DNA of 64,000 nucleotides from Cetobacterium sp. 2A (GTDB lineage: Bacteria; Fusobacteriota; Fusobacteriia; Fusobacteriales; Fusobacteriaceae), in contig NZ_JACFAJ010000011.1 of NCBI RefSeq assembly GCF_014250685.1, forward strand, positions 1 to 64,000, given 5' to 3'. Below, one piece after another: positions 32,394 through 41,427 of this stretch. Every line of letters starts with the position of its first letter. The first letter of the stretch is position 1. The notes under the pieces are model-generated. The model was not told where the DNA came from, did no database searches, and saw nothing but the letters and a program-made list of their open reading frames with translations. The translations under genes were made by a program, and so were the position numbers.

Positions 32394-33045
32394 TTTAATG
32401 CAGAGAATGAAAGAAAATAGAAGTTCACCGGTAGTAATTGATAGTTCAAGAGCTAAATTACTTGGTATAAATTCTGATTATGTTTCTATAATAGACTATA
32501 AAATTTTAGATGTTACAGAAAATGAAAGACAAATTTTAATTAAATGTGAAGAAAAGGCTATAGAGCATGCAAGAGAGATAGCAAAGAATACCATGGAGCT
32601 TTCAAAAGTTTTTTATGAGGCACAAAAGACACTTTCAGCTAAAGGAAATGGTATTTTTTCAAAGTGGTTTGAGCAGCTTGGATTTAAAAAAGATTTTGTA
32701 TATATGTGTTTGAAGAGAAATGAAATTTTCTTAGAAGTTAGAGATGAAAAAGTTTTTAATATTCCAGAAAGAGCTATAAAAACAATTTCAAAAGTTAGAG
32801 ATAAGATAGATTCAGATGAAATTTTAGGAATTATAAAATCAGATAAACCAGTTGAAGCAGCTAAGAGATATACTGAAAGTTTGTCGGGCAACCCGACAAA
32901 CTTTTCGGGTGAAACGAAAGAAAAGCTAAATATTAAGTTAAAAGAAATTCAAAAAACTATAAGAGAATATGAGAAATTGATTAAAGAACTAAAGCAAGAA
33001 GAGGAAAAAGTTTTGAAAGAATTAATGGTGGAAATAAACTTATAA
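32386..33045 (+). CDS. ParB-like partition partner with DUF3102-like core
   Basis: A 219-residue protein; the ATG at 32386 overlaps the parA stop, and the longer reading from 32365 has no support. It lacks the ParB/Srx CTPase motifs (no GERRxxA or ENxxR block). Residues about 60-110 (IAKNTMELSKVFYEAQKTLSAKG then FSKWFEQLGFKKDFVYMCLKR) resemble DUF3102-type proteins that contain a KfrA- or ParB-like HTH. The C-terminus (about 180-219) is a coiled coil. Position makes it the DNA-binding partner of ParA. A GC-rich palindrome lies inside the gene at 32879-32901. Confidence 0.75.
   Translation: MANLMQRMKENRSSPVVIDSSRAKLLGINSDYVSIIDYKILDVTENERQILIKCEEKAIEHAREIAKNTMELSKVFYEAQKTLSAKGNGIFSKWFEQLGFKKDFVYMCLKRNEIFLEVRDEKVFNIPERAIKTISKVRDKIDSDEILGIIKSDKPVEAAKRYTESLSGNPTNFSGETKEKLNIKLKEIQKTIREYEKLIKELKQEEEKVLKELMVEINL
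32879..32901 (+). repeat. Perfect GC-rich palindrome inside the ParB-like gene, candidate partition site
   Basis: GTTTGTCGGG (32879-32888), spacer CAA, CCCGACAAAC (32892-32901): ten perfect base pairs in otherwise very AT-rich coding DNA. The CCCGA arm can pair alternatively with TCGGG at 32905-32909. It encodes part of SLSGNPTNFSG between the DNA-binding core and the coiled coil. No T tract follows, so it is not a terminator. Confidence 0.6.
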
Positions 33046-33051
33046 ATAAGA

Positions 33052-33100
33052 AAATACCCAAGAAGTTTTGGTTTAAAATAACCTACCTTCTTGGGTATTT
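33052..33100. terminator. Bidirectional terminator between the partition operon and the ABC-F gene
   Basis: Fourteen-bp perfect arms AAATACCCAAGAAG (33052-33065) and its complement (33087-33100) with an inner GGTT/AACC stem; A and T tracts on either side allow it to serve both converging transcripts. Confidence 0.93.
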
Positions 33101-33101
33101 T

Positions 33102-34655
33102 TTATATAATCTTAGTTGTCCAGTCTTCTACATTCCATATTTCAGTAGCAATATCCATGTAAAATTCAGGTTCATGACTTACTATTAGAACGGTTCCATT
33201 AAACTCTCTAATAGCTCTTTTTAACTCATCTTTAGCATCTATATCTAAGTGATTAGTAGGTTCGTCTAAAACTAAAAAGTTGATTTCACGATTCATTATT
33301 TTAGCCAATCTTACTTTTGCATTTTCTCCACCAGATAAAACTCTCATTTGACTTGTAATATGATCATTTGTTAGTCCACATTTAGCAAGAGCAGCTCTTG
33401 CTTCAGCATTAGTTAATCCAGGAAACTCATTCCAAAATTCTTCTAAAGCTTGTTTAGTACTACTTTCTTCTTCTTGTTTAAAATATCCTATTTCTAAGAA
33501 CTGTCCATGTTCTATATCTCCAGAAAGAGGTTTTATACGTTTTAATATTGTATTTAAAAGAGTAGACTTTCCAAGTCCATTAACTCCTTTTATAGCAATC
33601 TTTTGATTACGTTCTATTGTGAAGTTAAGTGCTCTTGTTAAAGGCTCATCATAACCAATTATCAAATCTTTAACAGTTATAATTTCTCTAGATGGAGTAC
33701 GAGATGTTTTAAATCCAAATATTGGTTTTGGTTTCTCTCTTGCAATCTCAATGATATCCATACGATCTAATTTTTTCTGTCTATCTTTTGCTAAGTTAGT
33801 TGTAGCAACCCTAGCTTTATTACGAGAAATAAAATCCTCTAGATGAGCAATTTCTTTTTGCTGTTTTTTATATGCCATTTCTATTTGACGTTTTTTCAAA
33901 TCATACATTTCTCTAAATTGATGATATCCACCAGTATATCTTGTTAATACAGCATTTTCAATATGATATATTACGTTAGTAACTTCGTTTAAGAAAGGAA
34001 TATCATGAGAAACTAAAATAAAGGCATTTTCATAATTTTGTAAAAAGTTTTTTAACCAGATGATATGATTTTCATCCAAAAAGTTAGTAGGTTCGTCCAA
34101 TATTAGAATCATTGGATTTTCAAGTAAAACTTTAGCTAGTAAAATTTTAGCTCTTTGACCACCAGATAATTCAGAAACGTCTCTATCTAATCCAATTTCA
34201 AGTAAACCAAGTCCAGCTGCATATTCTTCAATTTTTGAATCTAGATTATAAAAATCAGAACTTTCTAAAATACTTTGAATTTCCCCAATCTCTTCAAGGA
34301 TAATATCCATTTCTTCAGGAGTACAATCTCCCATTTTTTCATAAAGATTCATAATATCTTGTTCTAAATTGAACATATTAGCAAAAGCTGAATTTAATAT
34401 ATCTTTAATAGTTTTTCCTTTTTCTAAAGTACTATACTGATCTAGATATCCTGTTGTTATATGATTACACCAACTAACTTTTCCTTCATCGGGCATTAAT
34501 TTTCCAGTTATGATATTTAGAAAAGTTGATTTTCCTTCTCCATTTGCTCCAACTAGACCAACATGCTCTCCTTTTAATAGACGGAAAGAAGCATCTTCTA
34601 AAATTACTCTAGAACCGAATCCGTGACTTACATTACTTACATCTAAAATACTCAT
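33102..34655 (-). CDS. ABC-F family ATPase
   Basis: A 517-residue soluble protein with two ATPase domains and no membrane segment. Walker A motifs are GANGEGKST near residue 37 and GVNGLGKST near 352; signatures are LSGGQRAK near 164 and LSGGENAK near 440; Walker B motifs end LILDEPTNFLD and LVLDEPTNHLD. A charged linker (about 245-310) separates the domains. ABC-F proteins act on ribosomes, easing stalled translation or protecting from antibiotics. The exact subgroup cannot be decided from sequence by eye. Confidence 0.93.
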   Translation of the reverse strand: MSILDVSNVSHGFGSRVILEDASFRLLKGEHVGLVGANGEGKSTFLNIITGKLMPDEGKVSWCNHITTGYLDQYSTLEKGKTIKDILNSAFANMFNLEQDIMNLYEKMGDCTPEEMDIILEEIGEIQSILESSDFYNLDSKIEEYAAGLGLLEIGLDRDVSELSGGQRAKILLAKVLLENPMILILDEPTNFLDENHIIWLKNFLQNYENAFILVSHDIPFLNEVTNVIYHIENAVLTRYTGGYHQFREMYDLKKRQIEMAYKKQQKEIAHLEDFISRNKARVATTNLAKDRQKKLDRMDIIEIAREKPKPIFGFKTSRTPSREIITVKDLIIGYDEPLTRALNFTIERNQKIAIKGVNGLGKSTLLNTILKRIKPLSGDIEHGQFLEIGYFKQEEESSTKQALEEFWNEFPGLTNAEARAALAKCGLTNDHITSQMRVLSGGENAKVRLAKIMNREINFLVLDEPTNHLDIDAKDELKRAIREFNGTVLIVSHEPEFYMDIATEIWNVEDWTTKII

Positions 34656-34687
34656 AAAAATTTACTCCTATAACTTAGTTTTTTAAT

Positions 34688-35188
34688 TTAAAAAAATTTA
34701 TATCCGAATACAACTGATAGTTGCTCAAGATTACTGTTTCCTCTTTTATCTCCATCCATGTTTGTTACAGAGTATAATAGTTCTGCTTGAAGTACAGAGA
34801 AGTTCATTCCTACTCCGGCAGCATAATACTCTTTACCTTTAATATTTCCGCTTGCATTTTCTCTAGTGTAGATATCTTTACCAACTTTTGCGACAATATA
34901 AGGCTTTATAACTATTGGAATTATATTCCAACGAGCTAAAAGATAAGCAGGTGTAGTAGATATATCTGTTCCACTTATTTTTCTATTGTGAGTTATTCCG
35001 GCTCCTAAATCAAATAATAAAAATGATTGTGTTACTTCTAATCCAAAAGTTGGGCTATAATTATCAAATTCGTTGTCTGATTTATTATAAGAATTGGCAT
35101 TAGTTACACCTCCGAATCTTAAATGGCCATCTAAAGAAAAGCTCATCATAGATATAGTTAAAAATAGCGCTAACATAATTTTTTTCAT
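34688..35188 (-). CDS. Small outer-membrane beta-barrel-like protein
   Basis: A 166-residue protein from the ATG at 35188, which follows GGGAGGAAATTTAGTT; the upstream reading has no ribosome site. A signal peptide (MKKIMLALFLTISMMSFS) is followed by alternating polar and hydrophobic strands and a C-terminal VVFGYKFF ending in Phe, the usual outer-membrane assembly signal. Probably an 8-stranded barrel of unknown function. It lies 32 bases upstream of the ABC-F gene on the same strand. Confidence 0.7.
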   Translation of the reverse strand: MKKIMLALFLTISMMSFSLDGHLRFGGVTNANSYNKSDNEFDNYSPTFGLEVTQSFLLFDLGAGITHNRKISGTDISTTPAYLLARWNIIPIVIKPYIVAKVGKDIYTRENASGNIKGKEYYAAGVGMNFSVLQAELLYSVTNMDGDKRGNSNLEQLSVVFGYKFF

Positions 35189-35289
35189 AACTAAATTTCC
35201 TCCCTTGTTAAAGTTTTTACATAGTATCATATCATATTTAGCACAAATTAAAAAACATTTTGATTGAAAGATATAATTTTGAGGTAATT

Positions 35290-35871
35290 TTAGTTTTCTT
35301 TAAATGGGTTTGGATTATGCACACAAATTAATCTAGTTACATTATTTGTTGCATTTTTCCAGTTGTGAAGAGTTGAGGAATTAAATGTAGCACTATCACC
35401 AGGATATAGTTCATATTCTTCCTCATCTACAACAAGAGTTAAAATTCCTTCTAAAATAAAGATAAACTCTTCTCCTTCATGTGAATAAAGTTGAAGTTCA
35501 TTATTTCCATTATTAGAAAATGGCATAATATCAATTAATCTTGGATATATTTCAAATTTTGTTATATCAGAACTTAAATTATGTTGAATAATCTTATCTG
35601 TTATAGCAATAGTATCTCTATTATAACTTCTTACTATTAAACTATTTTTTTTCTCATTGGTCACCGTTTTAAAAAAATAACTTAATTCAACATCTAAAGA
35701 ATGAGCTAAAATTTCTAAAGAGTCTATAGCTATACTTGTCATTCCTCTTTCTAATTGAGATAAAAATCCTACAGAAAAATTTGTAGATAGACTTAATTCT
35801 TTTAAGGTTAGGCCTTTCTTTTTTCTCAAATCTTTTATTGTAGATCCTATATTATCTGAATGCTTTTTCAT
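35290..35871 (-). CDS. XRE-cupin transcriptional regulator
   Basis: A 193-residue regulator with an N-terminal XRE helix-turn-helix (residues about 10-65, LTLKELSLSTNFSVGFLSQLERG) and a C-terminal cupin (about 115-190, HEGEEFIFILEGILTLVVDE, then LYPGDSATFNSSTLHNW) that can sense a small ligand. It is divergent from the hydroxyproline operon with a 246-base intergenic region containing two palindromes of TTCATT..AATGAA type, so it probably controls that operon. Confidence 0.9.
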   Translation of the reverse strand: MKKHSDNIGSTIKDLRKKKGLTLKELSLSTNFSVGFLSQLERGMTSIAIDSLEILAHSLDVELSYFFKTVTNEKKNSLIVRSYNRDTIAITDKIIQHNLSSDITKFEIYPRLIDIMPFSNNGNNELQLYSHEGEEFIFILEGILTLVVDEEEYELYPGDSATFNSSTLHNWKNATNNVTRLICVHNPNPFKEN

Positions 35872-35978
35872 TTATACTCCCTTATAAAATTATGATTTTA
35901 TTATCTAATTTAACTTAACATAAAACTTATAAATTTTCTATATTTTATTTTTAGTATGCTATTAACAATATATTTTAA

Positions 35979-36068
35979 TTCATTAAAATGAAATTTGAAG
36001 CTAAAAAATAACTATAAAATTCATTTTTATGAAAAAAACTTGTAAAAACACTTTTCATGCAATATAAT
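35979..36068 (+). promoter_or_regulatory. Promoter and candidate operators of the hydroxyproline operon
   Basis: TTGTAA (36040-36045), a 17-base spacer and TATAAT (36063-36068) form a good promoter. Two related palindromes precede it: TTCATTAAAATGAA (35979-35992) and TTCATTTTTATGAA (36020-36033). They are candidate sites for the divergent XRE-cupin regulator. Confidence 0.6.
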
Positions 36069-36117
36069 TAGATTAATTCAAATATTGTATTCTAAAGTTA
36101 AAAGGGGGAGTATTAAA

Positions 36118-37281
36118 ATGGAGATTCTAGAACTAAAAAGTAAAGAAAGACAAGTTGCAGCTATCTCGAAAGAAACATTTGTAGTTTTAATTATTTTTAT
36201 CTCTTTATTTACTTATTTAGGAAAGGTTATGGGAATTGATAAAGTATTTAGTGTTATGATGAAAACGGGCCACGATGTACTTATGAATACTTCTTTTTAT
36301 ATTATGGCAGTAGCTATTTTAGCTGGAGCAGTGGCATCAATTATGTCTGAATTTGGAATTGTAGCTTTAATTAACAAATTAATTTCACCATTGATGCGGC
36401 CACTTTTTGGATTGCCTGGAGCTGCTGCTTTGGGAGCTGTAACTACATATATTTCAGATAATCCAGCAATTTTAGGACTTGCTGAAGATCAAGGTTTTAA
36501 CAGATATTTTACTAAAGCTGAAAAAGTGACATACACAAATTTAGGAACGACTTTTGGAATGGGATTGATAGTAACAGCTTATATGTTAAGTCTTGGGAGT
36601 GAATATTTTAAGGCTGTGCTTATCGGAAATTTGGGAGCTGTAATTGGAGGGGTTTTCTCAGTTAGAATGGTTCTTAGATACGCAAAAAAATTTTATAATG
36701 AACCTGCCAATGAAAGAATAGAAGATGATAAAGATGGAAATGTTAGAAATATTCGTGGTGGAAGTTCTTTTGAAAGATTATTGGCTTCTATGATGGATGG
36801 GGCAAAATCTGGAGTTACTCTTGGTCTCGCTTGTGCTTCAGGAACTGTTTTGATTTGTACATTTGTTATGATTTTAACATTTGGTCCTCAAGGTCCTAAT
36901 GGTTCATATCTTGGAGTTGCTTACGAGGGAGTTCAGTTACTTCCAAAGATAGGTTCTTATTTTACTCCTATTGCAAAAATTTTGTGGGGATTTGGAGAGC
37001 CTGAACTTTTAGCATATCCTTTTACAGCATTGGGGGCTGTTGGAAGTGCTATGGGACTAACTAAAGGCTTTATTGATAAAGGTTTAGCTAGTGCAAATAC
37101 AATTGCTGTTTTTACAGGAATGGGAATATGTTGGAGTGGATTTTTAAGTACTCATGTTGGAATGCTTGATACTTTAAAACACAATCATTTTATAAAAATT
37201 GCTATTTTATGGCAATTAATTGGTGGATTGATTGCAGGAGTAGCAGCCAATTATTTATTTAAGTTAACTCTAATGTTTTAA
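36118..37281 (+). CDS. Nucleoside-recognition (Gate) domain membrane transporter-like protein
   Basis: A 387-residue inner-membrane protein with about nine hydrophobic segments. ISDNPAILGLAEDQGF near residue 122 and FGEPELLAYPFTALGAVG near 293 fit the Gate/nucleoside-recognition family. Start at ATG 36118 after AGGGGGAG. Related genes commonly sit with trans-4-hydroxyproline dehydratase, suggesting import of hydroxyproline or proline export, but no substrate is proven. It is the first gene of the five-gene operon. Confidence 0.75.
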   Translation: MEILELKSKERQVAAISKETFVVLIIFISLFTYLGKVMGIDKVFSVMMKTGHDVLMNTSFYIMAVAILAGAVASIMSEFGIVALINKLISPLMRPLFGLPGAAALGAVTTYISDNPAILGLAEDQGFNRYFTKAEKVTYTNLGTTFGMGLIVTAYMLSLGSEYFKAVLIGNLGAVIGGVFSVRMVLRYAKKFYNEPANERIEDDKDGNVRNIRGGSSFERLLASMMDGAKSGVTLGLACASGTVLICTFVMILTFGPQGPNGSYLGVAYEGVQLLPKIGSYFTPIAKILWGFGEPELLAYPFTALGAVGSAMGLTKGFIDKGLASANTIAVFTGMGICWSGFLSTHVGMLDTLKHNHFIKIAILWQLIGGLIAGVAANYLFKLTLMF

Positions 37282-37299
37282 TATTATTCGGAGGTGATT

Positions 37300-38211
37300 A
37301 TGGGAATACCTTATGTTATAAACATACAGAAATACTCACTCCACGATGGAGATGGGATTAGGACTACAATTTTTTTCAAAGGCTGTCTTTTGAATTGTTT
37401 GTGGTGTCATAATCCTGAAAGTCAAAGTTATACTCCCGAGCTTCTTTTTAATCATGAATCTTGTGAAGGGTGTAAAAGTTGTGAAAAAATTTGTCCTGAG
37501 CATATCATATCAGTTCAAAATGGAATTGCTAAGACCAAAAGAGAAGAATGTAAAATTTGTGAAACCTGTTTAGATTATTGTTTAAATAATGCTAGAGAGA
37601 TTGTTGGAAAGCAATATAGCATAGCGGAGTTAATGAATGAGATAGAAAAAGATAAGATGTTCTATGAGGAGTCTGGAGGAGGAATAACCCTTTCTGGAGG
37701 AGAAATAATGACTCAGGATATAAATTACATTCTAGAACTTTTAAAAAAATTAAAAATAAAAGGTTACAATGTGATGATAGATACTTGTGGACATGCTCCT
37801 CAAAAAAATTATGAAACTATTTTACCTTATGTCGATACATTTTTATATGATATAAAGATGATGGATAATGAATTGCATAAAAAATATATGGGGAAAGAAA
37901 ATGAACTTATTCTTTCTAATCTAAAATATTTAAGTAATCAAGGAGCCAATATCTACATTAGAATTCCTCTTATAGGTAATGTAAATAGTTCTGTAGAAAA
38001 TATTGAAGAGATAGTTTCCTTTCTAAAAAATAATATTAATTTAAAGAAGATAAATTTATTACCATATCATAATACTGGATCAGGAAAATATAAGAAATTA
38101 GATTTGGAATATTTAGGAGAAAATTTTACTACACCTACTATAGAAGAAATGGAACAATTTATAAATATTTTTAAAAAAAATGGATTTTCAGATATTAAAA
38201 TAGGGGGGTAA
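37300..38211 (+). CDS. Glycyl-radical enzyme activase (radical SAM), HypD activase
   Basis: A 303-residue radical SAM protein. GCLLNCLWCHNPES near residue 31 gives the CxxxCxxC cluster; an inserted ferredoxin-like part (CEGCKSCEKICPE and CKICETCLDYC, about 58-95) adds further 4Fe-4S clusters; GGGITLSGGE near 127 binds SAM. It abstracts hydrogen from the glycine of HypD to install the radical. ATG 37300 is favoured over GTG 37294 because GGAGG is correctly spaced. HypD starts 6 bases downstream. Confidence 0.93.
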   Translation: MGIPYVINIQKYSLHDGDGIRTTIFFKGCLLNCLWCHNPESQSYTPELLFNHESCEGCKSCEKICPEHIISVQNGIAKTKREECKICETCLDYCLNNAREIVGKQYSIAELMNEIEKDKMFYEESGGGITLSGGEIMTQDINYILELLKKLKIKGYNVMIDTCGHAPQKNYETILPYVDTFLYDIKMMDNELHKKYMGKENELILSNLKYLSNQGANIYIRIPLIGNVNSSVENIEEIVSFLKNNINLKKINLLPYHNTGSGKYKKLDLEYLGENFTTPTIEEMEQFINIFKKNGFSDIKIGG

Positions 38212-38217
38212 CTTAAA

Positions 38218-40593
38218 ATGGAAAAAAGAGGAATGAACGAAAGAATTCAAAAATTAAGAGATGAGAGTACATCAACTCAAGCACACATCTATATAGAGAG
38301 AGCAAAATTAATAACTGAAGCTTATAAAAAATATGAAGGAACAGTTTCTATTCCCGAAATGAGAGCTTTGTCATTTAAACATTTTATGGAAAATAAAAGC
38401 TTATGGATTAGCGACGGCGAGTTGATTGTAGGAGAAAAGGGTGATGGTCCACAATCAGCCCCAACTTTCCCTGAGCTTTGTTGCCATACTCTTGAAGATA
38501 TGAATATTATGAATAATAGAGATTTGATTTCCTTTAAGGTTACAGAAGAGGACTTAAGAATTCAAGAAGAAGAGATAATTCCATATTGGGAAAAAAGATC
38601 TATAAGAAATAAAATTATAAATTCTATGAGTGAAGAGTGGAAAGAGTGCTATGAAAGTGGAATTTTTACAGAATTTATGGAACAAAGAGGACCTGGACAT
38701 ACAGTTGGCTCTGAAAATATATATTCGAATGGATTTTTAGATTATAAAAATAGAATAAAGGAAGCTATTGATAATTTAGATTTTTTTAATGATAATGAAG
38801 CACTAGATAAAAAACACCAATTAGAAGCTATGAATATATGTTGTGATGCTATTATTGGTTTAGGTGAGCGTTATGCCAAATATGCTGCTGAATTAGCAGA
38901 AAAGGAGAACAATCCACTTAGAAAAGCCGAACTTCTACAAATTTCTAAAAATTGTGAGGTTGTTCCAGCTAATAAACCACAAACTTATTGGCAAGCTATT
39001 CAAATGTACTGGTTCGTTCATCTAGCTGTTACAACAGAATTAAATCCTTGGGATGCTTTTAGTCCTGGAAGATTGGATCAACATTTAAATAGTTTTTATA
39101 TTAAAGATTGCCAAGATGAAATTTTAGATGATAAAAAAGCTCTGGAACTTTTAGAAAATTTATGGGTTAAATTTAATAATCAACCGGCTCCTCCAAAAGT
39201 TGGAATAACTTTAAAGGAGAGCAGTACTTATACAGATTTTGCTAATATTAATACGGGTGGAATTACGCCAAATGGACATGACGGAGTTAATGATGTTAGT
39301 CATCTTATTCTTGAGTGTATGGACGAAATGAAACTTCTTCAACCGAGTTCAAATGTTCAAATTAGTAAGAAAACCCCTCAAAATTTTTTAAAAAAGGCTT
39401 GCGCTATATCTCGTGAAGGTTGGGGACAACCAGCATTTTATAATACAGAAGCTATTGTTCAGGAGCTTTTAAATGCTGGAAAAACATTGCAGGATGCTAG
39501 AAGAGGTGGAGCTAGTGGTTGTGTTGAAACTGGAGCCTTTGGAAATGAGGCTTATATTTTAACAGGGTATTTTAATCTTCCAAAGATTTTAGAAATGACA
39601 TTAAACAATGGTTATGATAAAGTAAGTAATAAACAACTTGGATTAAAGTTAGGATATGCAAAAGACTTTAAAACTTATGAGGAGCTTTTAGAAGCTTATA
39701 AAAAACAAATTATGCATTTCATAGATATTAAAATTAAAGGTAGTAATATAATTGAAACGATTTATGCAAAATATATGCCAGCCCCGTTCTTATCAATTAT
39801 AACTAATGATTGTATTTCTAAAGGAAAGGATTATAATGCAGGTGGAGCTCGTTATAATACAACGTATTTACAAGGAGTTGGAATAGGAACAGTTACAGAT
39901 TCACTATCAGCAATTAAATATAATATTTATGATAATAAAAAATTTACTATGGATGAATTGATGGATGCTTTAGATACAAATTTTGAAAGCAATCCAAGAA
40001 TTTTAAATCTTGTAAGAAATAAAACTCCAAAATATGGAAACGACAATGACTATGCAGATGAAATAATGACATCAATTTTTGAATATTATAATTCCGCAGT
40101 GACAGATAGACCTAATATGAAAGGAGGAAGGTATGCAATAAATATGTTACCTACAACATGCCATGTTTATTTTGGTGAGGTTATGATGGCTAGTCCAAAT
40201 GGAAGATTAGCTCATAAGCCTGTATCTGAAGGAATTTCTCCAGAAAAAGGTGCAGATACACTTGGACCAACAGCGGTTATTAAATCAGCTGCCAAAATGG
40301 ATCATTTAAAAACTGGTGGAACTTTATTAAATCAAAAATTTACACCAAGTGTTGTTAAGGGAGATGATGGCCTAAATCACATGGCAAATATGGTTAGAAG
40401 CTATTTTAATATGGATGGACATCATATTCAATTTAATGTTATTGATCGTCAAACTCTAATTGACGCACAAAAAAATCCTGCTGAATACAAGGACTTAATT
40501 GTTCGTGTTGCAGGATATAGTGATCATTTTAGAAATTTAAGTAAAGCTTTACAAGATGAAATTATAGATAGAACTGAACAAGATTTTAATTAA
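38218..40593 (+). CDS. hypD: trans-4-hydroxy-L-proline dehydratase (glycyl radical enzyme HypD)
   Basis: A 791-residue glycyl-radical enzyme that dehydrates trans-4-hydroxy-L-proline to 1-pyrroline-5-carboxylate. The thiyl cysteine is Cys435 in GASGCVETGAFG and the radical glycine is Gly766 in RVAGYSDHF, both at positions expected for HypD. The adjacent activase and proC (which reduces the product to proline) confirm the assignment over related diol dehydratases or pyruvate formate-lyases. It permits use of collagen-derived hydroxyproline as electron acceptor under anaerobic conditions. Confidence 0.95.
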   Translation: MEKRGMNERIQKLRDESTSTQAHIYIERAKLITEAYKKYEGTVSIPEMRALSFKHFMENKSLWISDGELIVGEKGDGPQSAPTFPELCCHTLEDMNIMNNRDLISFKVTEEDLRIQEEEIIPYWEKRSIRNKIINSMSEEWKECYESGIFTEFMEQRGPGHTVGSENIYSNGFLDYKNRIKEAIDNLDFFNDNEALDKKHQLEAMNICCDAIIGLGERYAKYAAELAEKENNPLRKAELLQISKNCEVVPANKPQTYWQAIQMYWFVHLAVTTELNPWDAFSPGRLDQHLNSFYIKDCQDEILDDKKALELLENLWVKFNNQPAPPKVGITLKESSTYTDFANINTGGITPNGHDGVNDVSHLILECMDEMKLLQPSSNVQISKKTPQNFLKKACAISREGWGQPAFYNTEAIVQELLNAGKTLQDARRGGASGCVETGAFGNEAYILTGYFNLPKILEMTLNNGYDKVSNKQLGLKLGYAKDFKTYEELLEAYKKQIMHFIDIKIKGSNIIETIYAKYMPAPFLSIITNDCISKGKDYNAGGARYNTTYLQGVGIGTVTDSLSAIKYNIYDNKKFTMDELMDALDTNFESNPRILNLVRNKTPKYGNDNDYADEIMTSIFEYYNSAVTDRPNMKGGRYAINMLPTTCHVYFGEVMMASPNGRLAHKPVSEGISPEKGADTLGPTAVIKSAAKMDHLKTGGTLLNQKFTPSVVKGDDGLNHMANMVRSYFNMDGHHIQFNVIDRQTLIDAQKNPAEYKDLIVRVAGYSDHFRNLSKALQDEIIDRTEQDFN

Positions 40594-40612
40594 AACTAGG
40601 AGGAAGTTTATA

Positions 40613-41410
40613 ATGAAAATAGGATTTATAGGGGCAGGAAATATGTCACAGGCAATTATAAAGGGGATTGTATCCTCAAAAATTGTTAGTAATGAGGATA
40701 TTTATGCCTCTGACAAATTTCAACCAGTACTTGAAAAAGTGAGTAAAGAATATGGAGTAAAAATTGAAACGGACAATAAAAATATAGTTAAAAATTGTGA
40801 TGTTATATTTTTAGCTGTAAAACCACAATTTTATGCGAGTGTGATTCAGGAAATATCTAATTCTATTAAAGAAAATACTCTCATCGTTACAATTGCACCT
40901 GGACAAACTTTGGAAAATTTAGAAAATACTTTTGGAAAAAAAGTTAAAATAGTTAGAACTATGCCTAATACTCCGGCTATGGTTTGTGAAGGAATGATAG
41001 CAATATGTTCAAATGATCAAGTTACGGAAGAAGAGCTAAAATATATTTGTTCCCTTTTAAATTCTATCGGGAAAACAGAGATAGTTTCTGAGCACCTAAT
41101 GGATGCAGTTGTAGGTGTTAGTGGAAGTTCTCCGGCATATGTTTATATGTTTATAGAAGCTTTGGCTGATGGAGCAGTAATGGAGGGAATGCCTAGAGAT
41201 TTAGCATATAAATTTGCTGCACAGACAGTTTTAGGAAGTGCAAAAATGGTTTTAGAAACTGGAATGCATCCAGGAGCATTAAAAGATATGGTTTGTTCTC
41301 CTGGTGGGACAACGATAGAAGCTGTTAGAATTCTAGAAGCTAAAGGAATGAGAAGTAGTATTATAGAAGCGGTTAAAGGATGTGTAGCAAAAGCTAAAGG
41401 ATTAAAATAA
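40613..41410 (+). CDS. proC: Pyrroline-5-carboxylate reductase
   Basis: A 265-residue NAD(P)H-dependent reductase with Rossmann loop IGFIGAGNMSQAIIKG at the N-terminus, VKPQFY near 73, RTMPNTPAMVCEGM near 118 and the C-terminal family signature LKDMVCSPGGTTIEAVRILE near 223. It reduces the HypD product to L-proline, completing hydroxyproline reduction. It starts 20 bases after hypD behind AGGAGG. Confidence 0.96.
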   Translation: MKIGFIGAGNMSQAIIKGIVSSKIVSNEDIYASDKFQPVLEKVSKEYGVKIETDNKNIVKNCDVIFLAVKPQFYASVIQEISNSIKENTLIVTIAPGQTLENLENTFGKKVKIVRTMPNTPAMVCEGMIAICSNDQVTEEELKYICSLLNSIGKTEIVSEHLMDAVVGVSGSSPAYVYMFIEALADGAVMEGMPRDLAYKFAAQTVLGSAKMVLETGMHPGALKDMVCSPGGTTIEAVRILEAKGMRSSIIEAVKGCVAKAKGLK

Positions 41411-41427
41411 AAAATATGGGGGAAAAA

